Of a stretch of DNA of 64,000 bases, positions 41,608 through 50,606 are shown one piece after another. Position numbers and translations under genes: made by a program. The notes beneath the pieces were generated by a model, which was not told where the DNA came from, did not search any database, and worked only from the letters and a program-made list of their open reading frames with translations. The stretch covers positions 1-64,000 of the forward strand of contig JALWRZ010000007.1 in assembly GCA_026993785.1 (NCBI GenBank), in the 5' to 3' direction. The number at the start of each line of letters is the position of its first letter. Position 1 is the first letter of the stretch. This DNA is from DHVE2 group archaeon (GTDB lineage Archaea; Thermoplasmatota; Thermoplasmata; Thermoplasmatales; Aciduliprofundaceae).

Positions 41608-44587
41608 GTATTTCGCTGAGTGTCTCTTCTTCTATTTCCTCCACATTGAAGAGGAAAAGTGCAGATTTAGATTTTATTATATTTTTAAGTTCCATAAGAA
41701 AATTCTTAAGGCGATCCATCTCGTTTATGAGGAGAAGAAAATCAAAACAATCCATTAAAACTATCTTGATTCCCCTATCTATCATCTTGGTAATCTCTGC
41801 CTTAAGTCTATCCAGCTCCTTGGGTTTTATGCTTCTTCCTAAAGGTACATAGGAAATCCAGATTATCTGTGCATTCTTAACATCGTAGATCTTTCTTGCA
41901 TTTTCTGGATTTTCCTTAGTAATAAGAATCTTCCTCTCATCCTTCAGCTCTGGAGGCAGATTCGCTAAGAGCCTATGGAAATCTCCAAGGAATAGGTATA
42001 TGTGTCCCTCACGTATCTCCTTAGTTTCTTCCAACTTCACCTTTATAGGTGCACCACATCTGGGGCAGAATATATCTTCCTCGCCAAGCTCTACCCCGCA
42101 AAATGGGCAGTAGGTCTTACTTCCTATTTTTTTGGATTTGAAAGCATGGGTGTAAAGATACTCCTTAATGCGCGTTGCAAGGTTCATGGAGAACCCTGGA
42201 AGCTCAGCAATTTCGGCTACAGGTGCCTGCATGAGCTCGTATATGCTCCCATATCCCATATGAAATAGGGTTTCTGCCTTATTTTCCGCAATACCAGGTA
42301 TGCTTTTGAAAGCCTTTATCACCCATTTCTTGAATAGAGGATTGATGGCTATGGTTATATCATGGTCGAGAATGGGCCATATTACTACATAAGCGTATTC
42401 TTTGTACTTGAAATCCATATTTCTTATTCTGCATCTACCCCTAATCTCTTCGGAATACACGCGAATCTCACGAATTATCTTCTCATCCCCTGAGATGCTT
42501 ACATCTATGAGATCATCATAATCCAAATCCAGATCCTTGCGCATGAAATTTATTCTTCTCACGATTTCATTTACGAATCTTAGTCTTTCTGTGGATATGT
42601 CCCTCTCCTTAAGCACATAGAGAGGACCATAGGGAGTATCAAGTTTAACATATCCGGCTGGCATCTTCTCCACGTATCGAAGCATATTTGGGGTTATCTT
42701 TATTATGAAACCCTCCACACCCAGGCTATATCCTCCCTTGTTCATGGCATCCATAATTTCCTTCACATTTTTCCTGCGGAGTAGAAAAGCTATCTTAGAT
42801 GCCAAAGCGCGGTATTTCTCGCTTATAGCCTCTAAATTGGGAACTATCTCAATCTCCATCTCCTCCCATCTTTCCGTGGGATTGAAAAGCAGAATATTCT
42901 CCATTTTCATTATACCTGATGTGAAATAGCTAACCTCGTCAGCTCTTGGGGAGACAAAAAATATCTTTTTGATTGGCTCTCTCCTAGGTATATTATTTTC
43001 CCGCCTGTATCTCCGAATTGCCTTAACGATCTCCCTAACTATGTTTACATTCATCTCTTCCTTTATTTCTCCCAGCTCAAGCTTGATGTTTTTCACACCC
43101 AGCCTGGAGAGAATTTCTTGGGAGAAGGAAGGAAGATATGGGTAAAGCATTATAAGCACATCAACAAGCGGCCCTTTAACTATTGGATAAGGTCTTTTCA
43201 TGGGTATATAAAAATGGGAAAAATCGTTCATAACGAATTTATAGATAAGATCAAAGGCGCTGGCAAAGTTATAGGCGCCAACAAGTTCCATATATCTTCT
43301 CTTCACCTTTTCTACCTCATTAATAAGCCATTGATCCAGCGGATCCATCATTTCGCTGCTTCCGTAAATCTCAATATATTTTTTTATATTGATTAATAAA
43401 TTCTTCAGCTTATCTATCCTTCTCAGATCCTCTTTTTTCACCCCCCCTCTTTTCTTGGAAAGAAGTACCCCTCGGACATCCTCTTTAATTTTCTCCGGAG
43501 GTTCATGGCGCAAAATCAAAATGGGATTAAAGAATTCATGTCCCACTTCCTTTGAAAGGGCGGAAAGAAGGTACATAATATTACTTCTTTTCTGATGAAT
43601 TATTCCAAGAGAAGGAGCAGCTACCTCTTCGGGATATGCTAAGGCATAAAGAAACTCGGATTTTATAAAAAAGGGCATGCTCATTATGTTTCCGCATACA
43701 GGACACTCTTTTATCTTATCTCCTATTTCCGTATGACCGCATTGCTGGCAGTAGAGAATGGGGATTCTGTATTCTCCCTCCTCCGAGGAAATAGATATCT
43801 TGCCCTTTTTAGCTTCGATAAACGCAATGGGTATATCCACTTCCTCAAGTATACTATCACAGCGGGGACATTGGGGTATCTTGGTTTTCTTCTCCAGAGA
43901 ATATATGATGGTGTAAGAGGGCATAACCGAGGGAATAGTAAATTCATCTCTATTTTTGGCAGTTATAAAACCCGTAACATAGGGCCCAAGAAGCACATAA
44001 TTCTGAAGCTTGTACTCTTCATTTAAAAGCTCCTCAGGTCTCCATTTTTTTATTCTTCTCCGAGGCACCTCTAATTTATCAACAAGCACATCCCTCAGTT
44101 TTTCGGAGGAGACCCAGATCTCTTCCTCCATATCCACCGCAAGAAGATTCTCATCTTCATTCACAGCAATGCCAAAGGGCTCATCACCATCCTCCAATAG
44201 ATCTATGAAATAAAGCTTCTTTCCTATTCTTACTTTAATAACATTCATTCTGGTTTTTTCCTCTGTCCATTTTACCTGTGAAGCAAGATAATATCTATCG
44301 CATTCTCCGCAGTAGTACCTTCTTCTCTTCTCGATCTTCAGTATGCTATCTCTGTAAAGCCCTTTGAGAATTTCATTAAGTTTGTCACCATGCCCCTCCG
44401 CTTTAATCACCTCAGAATCAGGAAGATACTTCCTTATTTCTTCCGAAGAAAGTGTAGTGATTACTCTTATTTTAACATCATCACCAAATATACTCCTAAA
44501 TTTCCGATAAGCATCGTAGAAAACCAACTCTTCCAGAGTATACGAATTAAGCGAAATTATTGGGTATGTGTAAACCACCTCTTCCAT
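41582..44587 (-). CDS. Relic isoleucyl-tRNA synthetase paralogue fused to HhH, zinc ribbon and DUF835
   Basis: 1001 residues. The region about 310-740 follows class I IleRS order: 'EVAAPSLGIIHQKRSNIMYLL' (editing-exit and Rossmann strand), degraded KMSKS loop 'VLLSKKRGGV', anticodon-binding helices 'DPLDQWLINEVEKVKRRYM', 'AFDLIYKFVMNDFSHFYI', 'YPYLPSFSQEI', 'RRYRRENNIPRREPIKK', then 'NEIVRRINFMRKDLDLDYDD'. Upstream are three CxxC knuckles (about 240-298) and 'EGHGDKLNEILK' (64-75), a possible remnant of the HIGH helix; no true HIGH is present. Downstream come a helix-hairpin-helix pair (762-810), a CxxC/CxxC ribbon (827-845) and a DUF835 domain (about 860-1000). It is probably not an active synthetase but may bind tRNA. 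Divergent from asnS. Confidence 0.85.
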   Translation of the reverse strand: MEEVVYTYPIISLNSYTLEELVFYDAYRKFRSIFGDDVKIRVITTLSSEEIRKYLPDSEVIKAEGHGDKLNEILKGLYRDSILKIEKRRRYYCGECDRYYLASQVKWTEEKTRMNVIKVRIGKKLYFIDLLEDGDEPFGIAVNEDENLLAVDMEEEIWVSSEKLRDVLVDKLEVPRRRIKKWRPEELLNEEYKLQNYVLLGPYVTGFITAKNRDEFTIPSVMPSYTIIYSLEKKTKIPQCPRCDSILEEVDIPIAFIEAKKGKISISSEEGEYRIPILYCQQCGHTEIGDKIKECPVCGNIMSMPFFIKSEFLYALAYPEEVAAPSLGIIHQKRSNIMYLLSALSKEVGHEFFNPILILRHEPPEKIKEDVRGVLLSKKRGGVKKEDLRRIDKLKNLLINIKKYIEIYGSSEMMDPLDQWLINEVEKVKRRYMELVGAYNFASAFDLIYKFVMNDFSHFYIPMKRPYPIVKGPLVDVLIMLYPYLPSFSQEILSRLGVKNIKLELGEIKEEMNVNIVREIVKAIRRYRRENNIPRREPIKKIFFVSPRADEVSYFTSGIMKMENILLFNPTERWEEMEIEIVPNLEAISEKYRALASKIAFLLRRKNVKEIMDAMNKGGYSLGVEGFIIKITPNMLRYVEKMPAGYVKLDTPYGPLYVLKERDISTERLRFVNEIVRRINFMRKDLDLDYDDLIDVSISGDEKIIREIRVYSEEIRGRCRIRNMDFKYKEYAYVVIWPILDHDITIAINPLFKKWVIKAFKSIPGIAENKAETLFHMGYGSIYELMQAPVAEIAELPGFSMNLATRIKEYLYTHAFKSKKIGSKTYCPFCGVELGEEDIFCPRCGAPIKVKLEETKEIREGHIYLFLGDFHRLLANLPPELKDERKILITKENPENARKIYDVKNAQIIWISYVPLGRSIKPKELDRLKAEITKMIDRGIKIVLMDCFDFLLLINEMDRLKNFLMELKNIIKSKSALFLFNVEEIEEETLSEILTFVDGRI

Positions 44588-44615
44588 TTTTGCACCGAAT
44601 GTATATTAAGTTTCA

Positions 44616-44626
44616 TTGATATATAC
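44616..44626 (-). promoter_or_regulatory. TATA box of the IleRS-like gene
   Basis: Minus strand AGGTATATATC, about 30-35 nt upstream of ATG 44587; short or no leader. A second AT-rich element lies at about 44600-44610. Confidence 0.5.
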
Positions 44627-44661
44627 CTATCGCCCAAAAAAATTCAATATTTTGAGAATAA

Positions 44662-44673
44662 GATATAAATAAA
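44662..44673 (+). promoter_or_regulatory. TATA box of asnS
   Basis: GATATAAATAAA centred about 26 nt before ATG 44693; predicts a leaderless transcript. Confidence 0.65.
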
Positions 44674-44692
44674 CAAGACTCATGCAGCATCC

Positions 44693-45985
44693 ATGGCCCA
44701 ACAAATAGAAGAAATTCTGAACGATGAGTTCGTAGGGAAAAAAGTGGAGCTGAGGGGATGGATTTATCGGAAGAGAAGAGTTGGAAAATTAATATTCATC
44801 GTGCTTCGCGATTCCACAGATATAGTCCAATGTGTGGTGGAGAAAAGAAAGATTCCGGAGGAGACTTTCAAACTGCTTGATAAGGTAGGTGTGGAGAGCT
44901 CTCTGGTACTCAAAGGCACCGTTAGAAAGGAGGAGAGAGCACCTACCGGTTACGAAGTGGATGTAGAAGAAATAGCGGTTGTAGGGCCATCTTACAATTT
45001 TCCCATCTCCAAGGATAAAAGCGATGAGTTTCTTCTGGATAACAGGCATCTATGGGTTAGAAGCAGGGAAATGAATGCTATTTTGAAAATAAGACACACG
45101 GTATTCAAAGCACTCCATGAATTCTTTCGCGATAGAGGGTATTATGAAACCCAAGGTCCAATGTTTGTGACAGGAGCAGTGGAAGGCGGATCCACACTTT
45201 TTGAAGTTCCTTATTTTGGTAAGAAGGTGTATCTTACGCAGAGCTCGCAGTTTTATCTTGAAACTCTTATATTTTCTCTTGAGAAAGTTTATACCGTGGC
45301 TCCCAGCTTCAGAGCGGAAAAGAGCAGAACAAGAAGGCATTTGACAGAATACTGGCATGCCGAAGCAGAGGCGGCTTGGTACCACAACGATGATATGATG
45401 CGTGATGAAGAGGATATGATTGTTCACATAATTCAGAGGGTATTGGAAGAAAGAAAGAAAGAACTCAAATATCTTAACAGGGATATAGAGCTTCTGCAAA
45501 ATATCGAAAAACCCTTTGAAAGGATGAGATACGAGAAACTCATAAACTTTGCACAGGAGCATGGAGTAAATATAGAGTATGGAGATGACCTGGGTGCTGA
45601 TGAAGAAACCGCTATAACCAAGCATTTCAATGCGCCTGTGTTCATAACCCATTATCCGCGGGAAATAAAACCCTTCTACCATCGTCCGGATCCAGATAAT
45701 CCCAATGTGATTTTATGCCATGATCTCCTTGCTCCCGAGGGATATGGAGAAATCATTGGTGGCGGAGAGAGAATTTATAAGCTAGAGGTCCTTCTTCAGA
45801 GGATGGAGGAAGAAGGCCTTAATCCAGAGGATTACTATTGGTACGTCGACCTCCGAAAATATGGAAGTGTGCCTCATGCAGGATTTGGCCTAGGCATGGA
45901 CAGATTTGTCTGGTGGATCGCAGGACTCTCACATATAAAATACGCGATACCCTATCCCAGAACCATCAGAAGAACAAAGCCTTGA
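44693..45985 (+). CDS. asnS: Asparaginyl-tRNA synthetase
   Basis: 430 residues, class IIb. N-terminal OB-fold ('VELRGWIYRKRRVGKLIFIVLRD') binds the anticodon. The catalytic domain has motif 2 'FRAEKSRTRRHLTEYWHAE' and motif 3 'GFGLGMDRFVWW'. The active-site residues 'HYPREIKPFYHRPDPDNPN' (with His rather than the Asp-specific Arg context) favour AsnRS over AspRS. Charges tRNA-Asn with asparagine. Diverges from the IleRS-like gene across a 105-bp promoter region. Confidence 0.93.
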   Translation: MAQQIEEILNDEFVGKKVELRGWIYRKRRVGKLIFIVLRDSTDIVQCVVEKRKIPEETFKLLDKVGVESSLVLKGTVRKEERAPTGYEVDVEEIAVVGPSYNFPISKDKSDEFLLDNRHLWVRSREMNAILKIRHTVFKALHEFFRDRGYYETQGPMFVTGAVEGGSTLFEVPYFGKKVYLTQSSQFYLETLIFSLEKVYTVAPSFRAEKSRTRRHLTEYWHAEAEAAWYHNDDMMRDEEDMIVHIIQRVLEERKKELKYLNRDIELLQNIEKPFERMRYEKLINFAQEHGVNIEYGDDLGADEETAITKHFNAPVFITHYPREIKPFYHRPDPDNPNVILCHDLLAPEGYGEIIGGGERIYKLEVLLQRMEEEGLNPEDYYWYVDLRKYGSVPHAGFGLGMDRFVWWIAGLSHIKYAIPYPRTIRRTKP

Positions 45986-45986
45986 A

Positions 45987-46015
45987 AACAAAAAAATGCG
46001 ATAAAAAGAGTGAAG
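45987..46015 (-). terminator. T-rich region downstream of oppF
   Basis: Minus strand CACTCTTTTTATCGCATTTTTTTGTTTTC follows the oppF stop; two T tracts fit archaeal termination of the opp operon. Confidence 0.5.
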
Positions 46016-46019
46016 AAAT

Positions 46020-47072
46020 TTAGGCAAGTGCACTCTCTTTCTTGGGTACCTCTTCTCCTGCTGCGAATTTCTCAGCGAAGTGGCAAGCCACATAGTGGCC
46101 TTCCTTCACTTCTACCAGAGGTGGATCTTTGGTGTCGCAAAGTCCCTTCTGAGCATAGGGGCATCTGGGCCAGAACCTGCATCCGGGAGGTAGATTTATT
46201 GGGCTGGGTATCTCTCCCTTTATCTCTACCCTTCCATGCTTGTGATCAGGATCAGGCACCGGCACTGCGGATATAAGCGCTTTGGTGTAAGGATGCAGGG
46301 GATTGAATATAACATCATCAGTTTCTCCCATTTCCACGATCTTGCCCAGATACATCACAGCTATTCTATCTGACATATAGCGTGCCACAGCTATATCGTG
46401 GGTGATGAAAAGGAAGGGAATGCCATACTTGTCTCTCAGATCCAGCATTAGGTTCATCACGCCTGCCCTTATGGATACGTCCAGCATTGATACAGGCTCA
46501 TCCGCAACTATAAATTGAGGTCTTAGCACTAAAGCTCTCGCGATAGCAACTCTCTGTCTCTGACCGCCGCTCAGCTCATGGGGAAATCTTTCCAAGTACT
46601 CTTCGGCAGGTTTAAGCTCAGCGTCTTCCAATGCTTTTATCACCATTTCCACCTTATCCTCATATGTATCCCCTATACCATGAATCAAGAGAGGCTCCAT
46701 AACAGTTTTGAGCACCGTAAATCGGGGGTTTAGAGATTCGTAGGGGTCCTGGAAGATCATTTGTACATTTTTTCTGTATTCCTTCAGGTCTTTACCCTTA
46801 AGCTTTGCTATGTCCTTTCCGTGGAACAAGATGCTGCCTGCGGTAGGGTCCTCCAGACGGGTAAGCAATCTCCCGGTGGTGGTCTTACCGCATCCCGATT
46901 CACCCACGAGGCCCAGAACCTCACCCTTTCTTATATCAAAGGAAATACCGTCCACTGCCTTAACATAGATAGGCTCGCCCCAGAATTTAAACATTCCTAC
47001 GTGCAACTCAAAGTATTTTTTGAGATCCCTTACCTTTACTACCACATCTCCTCCATTGTTCTCCTCATTCAT
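46020..47072 (-). CDS. oppF: Oligopeptide ABC transporter ATP-binding protein OppF
   Basis: About 350 residues. '[18 protein letters not shown]' (Walker A), 'LSGGQRQRVAIARAL' (signature), 'FIVADEPVSMLDVS' (Walker B) and 'LFITHDIAVA' (His switch). The C-terminal oligo_HPY domain has 'PPGCRFWPRCPYAQKGLCDTKD' and 'YVACHFAE', a cysteine set that in some dipeptide transporters binds an Fe-S cluster. ATG 47072 follows GGTGGTGAGGCAA and overlaps the oppD stop; it drives peptide uptake with OppD. Confidence 0.93.
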   Translation of the reverse strand: MNEENNGGDVVVKVRDLKKYFELHVGMFKFWGEPIYVKAVDGISFDIRKGEVLGLVGESGCGKTTTGRLLTRLEDPTAGSILFHGKDIAKLKGKDLKEYRKNVQMIFQDPYESLNPRFTVLKTVMEPLLIHGIGDTYEDKVEMVIKALEDAELKPAEEYLERFPHELSGGQRQRVAIARALVLRPQFIVADEPVSMLDVSIRAGVMNLMLDLRDKYGIPFLFITHDIAVARYMSDRIAVMYLGKIVEMGETDDVIFNPLHPYTKALISAVPVPDPDHKHGRVEIKGEIPSPINLPPGCRFWPRCPYAQKGLCDTKDPPLVEVKEGHYVACHFAEKFAAGEEVPKKESALA

Positions 47073-48111
47073 TTGCCTCACCACCTAGCTCGCCATAAAG
47101 CTCCTCTGCAAAGTGACACTTGGAGAAATGACCCGGTGCTACTTCCACCACGGGAGGCTCTTCTTCAAGGCAGATATCCTTTGCATATGGGCAGCGGGGT
47201 GCAAATCTGCATCCCTTGGGTGGATTAGCAAGGTCAGGCGGAGACCCAGGAATCGCTTTTAACCTTTTCTTCTCACCTTTGATGCTGGGGAACGCTTTAA
47301 GAAGAGCTTCCATATATGGGTGAGCTGTTTCTTTGAAAACCTGGCGGGTGCTTCCTACCTCTACCAGATGGCCTGCGTACATCACGGCCATCTTGTGTGC
47401 CATCTCTGCCACAACGCTCACATCGTGGGTGATTATAATCATAGCCACATTATTTTCCTTTTGAAGTCGGGCCATCTCACCTAAGATTTTATCTTGGGTA
47501 ACCACATCCAACGCCGTTGTGGGCTCATCCGCAATGATTAGGTCAGGGTTGAGGGCAAGGGCCATGGCTATCATAGCTCTCTGTTTCATACCCCCACTGT
47601 ACTCGTGAGGATAATTATCAATCCTGTCCTTGGGTATTCCCACCAGTTCATATAGTCTTTCTACTCTCTTTCTTGCCTCCTCTTCAGTTACATTCTCATG
47701 GGTTAGTATTGCCTCAATAATCTGATCTCCTACCTTAAACACAGGGTTAAAGGCATTCATTGCGCCCTGGAAAATCATGGAGATCCTTTTCCACCGGTAT
47801 TTCCTCATCTCAGGGTGATACTCCACTATTCTTCTATATCCAGGAAACTTCTTGCTGGGTACTGTGCTCATCTCAACAAAATCCTTTCCATCGAAAATCA
47901 CCTTGCTTCCTTCCTTGATATACGCATTTGATGCCAAAAGCTGGGTTATACCGTAGCCTGTGGTAGTTTTACCGCATCCCGATTCGCCCACGAGGCCCAT
48001 GGTCTCTCCTCTGTGAAGTGTGAAGCTTACATCATCAACGGCGTAAACCCAACCAGCTTGAATCTTGTAGTGCACTGAAAGATTTTTTACATCCAACAAC
48101 ACCTTTGCCAT
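47065..48111 (-). CDS. oppD: Oligopeptide ABC transporter ATP-binding protein OppD
   Basis: About 348 residues. '[18 protein letters not shown]', '[15 protein letters not shown]', '[14 protein letters not shown]', '[14 protein letters not shown]' are the ATPase motifs. The C-terminal '[23 protein letters not shown]' and '[10 protein letters not shown]' repeat the cysteine pattern of OppF. I use ATG 48111; the track GTG overlaps oppC. Together with OppF it forms the ATPase heterodimer. Confidence 0.93.
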   Translation of the reverse strand: MAKVLLDVKNLSVHYKIQAGWVYAVDDVSFTLHRGETMGLVGESGCGKTTTGYGITQLLASNAYIKEGSKVIFDGKDFVEMSTVPSKKFPGYRRIVEYHPEMRKYRWKRISMIFQGAMNAFNPVFKVGDQIIEAILTHENVTEEEARKRVERLYELVGIPKDRIDNYPHEYSGGMKQRAMIAMALALNPDLIIADEPTTALDVVTQDKILGEMARLQKENNVAMIIITHDVSVVAEMAHKMAVMYAGHLVEVGSTRQVFKETAHPYMEALLKAFPSIKGEKKRLKAIPGSPPDLANPPKGCRFAPRCPYAKDICLEEEPPVVEVAPGHFSKCHFAEELYGELGGEANE

Positions 48112-48116
48112 TCTAC

Positions 48117-50594
48117 TCACCTCTTCCTCAGACGTGGATTGAGTATCTCATCGAACGCTCTCCCTACTAGATAGAAGCCCAAGGATATCAGCGTGATAGA
48201 GAAGCCAGGAGGCAATAACCACCACCACGCGTACATGGTCGCTCCTGCAGTCTGTATGCTGTAAAGCATCTGACCCCATGAGACAGCTCTAGGATCTCCT
48301 AGGCCCAGATAGCTAAGCGCTGCCTCTGTAAGGATAGCTCCTGCTACGCCGATGGTCATATAAAGGAAGGCGAAAGGAAGCACATTTGGAAGTATGTGAG
48401 ATACCATTATCCTCCATCTGCTCGCTCCTGCCACCTTGGCTGCATCCACGAATGGCCTGGCCTTCAGAGATAATGTTTGTGCTCTTATAACCCTGGAGAT
48501 TCCTGCCCATCCAAAGACACCTAGTACGAGGATTATATTCCATATACTGGGTCCCAAGATGGAGGTGAGAATAAGCACTATCGGAAGGAAGGGTATGGTT
48601 AGCATGATATCTGCAAATCTCATCATCACCGTATCAACCCATCCACCTCTGTAGCCAGATATGACACCATAGAGAGAGCCAATCATCACTTGCACAAAAG
48701 CTGCGAGGATACCAACAATGAAAGCGACCCTTGCACCATAAACCAGCCATGTCCACAGGTCATGGCCCTTATCATCTGTACCAAGGAAATAGAAGTTTCC
48801 ACTGGGATATCTGCCTGGGGGCAGAGGAAGCTGACTCTCGCCTTTAAGAAGCACAAGTCCTACTGTTTTAGTATCAGCACAATAGTAGCCACCATATATA
48901 TCGAAAGATGCTGTTGTAGCGCGATATCGAGAGCCCTGAAGACTGCCAACGAATATAAACTGGCTTAACTTGCTTCCAGGAGGATAGGGGAATACACCTC
49001 TCTTGCCTTCAGGAGTGTAATAAGAGAATCTACCTATCTCCACATATCCGGATGAGAGATACTGATGGAGATCCAGAATGAGCAGCTTCATATCGCGAGT
49101 TAAGAAGAAGAGTTGGTTGTTCTCCTCCACATAGAGAAGCCGCTTGACATCTGCCGCAGGTATCTTTATGTTTTCAAGCTTGTTTCCTTTTTTATCCACG
49201 AAGTGCTCTTGAATAAAGCCTCTGCTCAACGTCCCTCTGAACTTGTAAAGATAGGAATGTCCCGTAGAGGGATCGTATTTGGTCACGTACACGGTCAGAT
49301 TATCTCCTGCCTTGTATATCTGAGGGGCGGCGTGTATTTCCCCCACCCCGAGAGTCATTGTAAGCCGCTCATCTATTACAGGAATGCCCTTGGAATCTCC
49401 CTTGGCTCGAACCACATACAGCTTGGCTATATTCCCATCCTTCACAGGAAGAAGAATAGGATTACTTCCAAGGTCCTGTGCTGAGGGATAAAATCCTGGA
49501 GGTGCTGTAAGCGTGAAATTGAATTTCTTCTCCATAAGCTTGGGATATACCTGCACAGGCGGCTGACCTGGAATTGGCACAGGATATATCATCTTCCTAT
49601 CGAAACCCTTGTAAAGAATAGTATTATTCTCAGTAGGCACGACTATTATATTTCCATCCTTGTTAGGCGAGGAATCATAAAGGTTACCGTTGAAGAATAG
49701 AAGTGGAGTGTAGATTATCTTATCACTGTATGTTTTATTCATTATGAGCTTCACGCAATTCTCTATGGGTGGTAGATGTGGATCATTAGAGTAGGTATAG
49801 TACTGATAGAAGAGTTGAAGATGATGCTCGTCACCCACCATGATGAATCTCAGGGGATACACCTGCATGGTGTAATTGTAAAGGACAGCACTGGTAAGCT
49901 GTGCCTCAGAGGTTACATCCTCTACAAGCCATTTAGGCTCAAAATTCAGATTTATCACCATATATCTGTTGTAGCTAGAATTCTTAAGGTTATAGATGTC
50001 ATAAATTACCAGATGTTTCTGCGTTGTGAATATTATTTCGCCATCGAAATATGGATTCTGTCCTGGACCATTATAGTGAAGCTGCAGATCCGATGTGGAT
50101 GGAGATGCATATATTAGATGAGTGATATTCTCATCACTGCCTATTCCTTTTATGGAATCCAATGTGAGAGTGAAATTCAGATTCGTTGTTTCCCACGGTT
50201 TCATATTTGCAACGCTTTTGTTCAATGCAGTCCCCACCAGTGCAGGATTTTGTACATAAATTCCCTCTATGGAAGTACCGTGATTAAGAAGGATCCAATC
50301 TCCTCCTGTCATAAGGTTGGGAGCATAGAGCTGTGTGTATCCTATAGCCATACCATAGATATTCTGAGATACATCGAATGCATATAAGTATGCTTTAAGC
50401 GCATCCTGCGGAGGAGCCTCAAAATCAGGGGTATAGGGGGTTAATATGGGTGCGGCCACCGCCAGAAAAGCAAAGAAAAGTATCAATGCCAGGCCTGCGA
50501 TTCCAAATTTACTCTGGCTGTAAAGCTTCCACCCGTTTTTAAGACTCCTAACCATGTGCCTTCGAATTTCTTCCCATCTTGATATCTCTGGCAT
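48117..50594 (-). CDS. oppC: Oligopeptide ABC transporter permease OppC with a giant external domain
   Basis: 825 residues against about 300 for typical OppC. The first membrane helix is 'FGIAGLALILFFAFLAVAAPI' (about 30-50). About 540 residues follow, largely soluble, before the conserved 'LGTDDKGHDLWTWLVYGARVAF' (about 605) and the remaining five helices with the EAA loop 'DAAKVAGASRWRIMVSHILPN'. The insert is rich in N-x-S/T sequons ('NKS', 'NFT', 'NIT', 'NNT', 'NLT') and in strand-like 'LYVVRAKGDSKG', 'LFFLTRDMKLLILDL' units resembling a beta-propeller. The reading frame is open throughout, with normal codon texture, so this is not a frameshift artefact. AGGAGGTG precedes the ATG. Confidence 0.88.
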   Translation of the reverse strand: MPEISRWEEIRRHMVRSLKNGWKLYSQSKFGIAGLALILFFAFLAVAAPILTPYTPDFEAPPQDALKAYLYAFDVSQNIYGMAIGYTQLYAPNLMTGGDWILLNHGTSIEGIYVQNPALVGTALNKSVANMKPWETTNLNFTLTLDSIKGIGSDENITHLIYASPSTSDLQLHYNGPGQNPYFDGEIIFTTQKHLVIYDIYNLKNSSYNRYMVINLNFEPKWLVEDVTSEAQLTSAVLYNYTMQVYPLRFIMVGDEHHLQLFYQYYTYSNDPHLPPIENCVKLIMNKTYSDKIIYTPLLFFNGNLYDSSPNKDGNIIVVPTENNTILYKGFDRKMIYPVPIPGQPPVQVYPKLMEKKFNFTLTAPPGFYPSAQDLGSNPILLPVKDGNIAKLYVVRAKGDSKGIPVIDERLTMTLGVGEIHAAPQIYKAGDNLTVYVTKYDPSTGHSYLYKFRGTLSRGFIQEHFVDKKGNKLENIKIPAADVKRLLYVEENNQLFFLTRDMKLLILDLHQYLSSGYVEIGRFSYYTPEGKRGVFPYPPGSKLSQFIFVGSLQGSRYRATTASFDIYGGYYCADTKTVGLVLLKGESQLPLPPGRYPSGNFYFLGTDDKGHDLWTWLVYGARVAFIVGILAAFVQVMIGSLYGVISGYRGGWVDTVMMRFADIMLTIPFLPIVLILTSILGPSIWNIILVLGVFGWAGISRVIRAQTLSLKARPFVDAAKVAGASRWRIMVSHILPNVLPFAFLYMTIGVAGAILTEAALSYLGLGDPRAVSWGQMLYSIQTAGATMYAWWWLLPPGFSITLISLGFYLVGRAFDEILNPRLRKR

Positions 50595-50606
50595 TTTTTC
50601 ACCTCC

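Noticed and set aside
48117-50594. OppC as two fused genes or a frameshift artefact
   Set aside because: One continuous frame with the correct helix 1 and core on either side, and the OppB partner is also enlarged.
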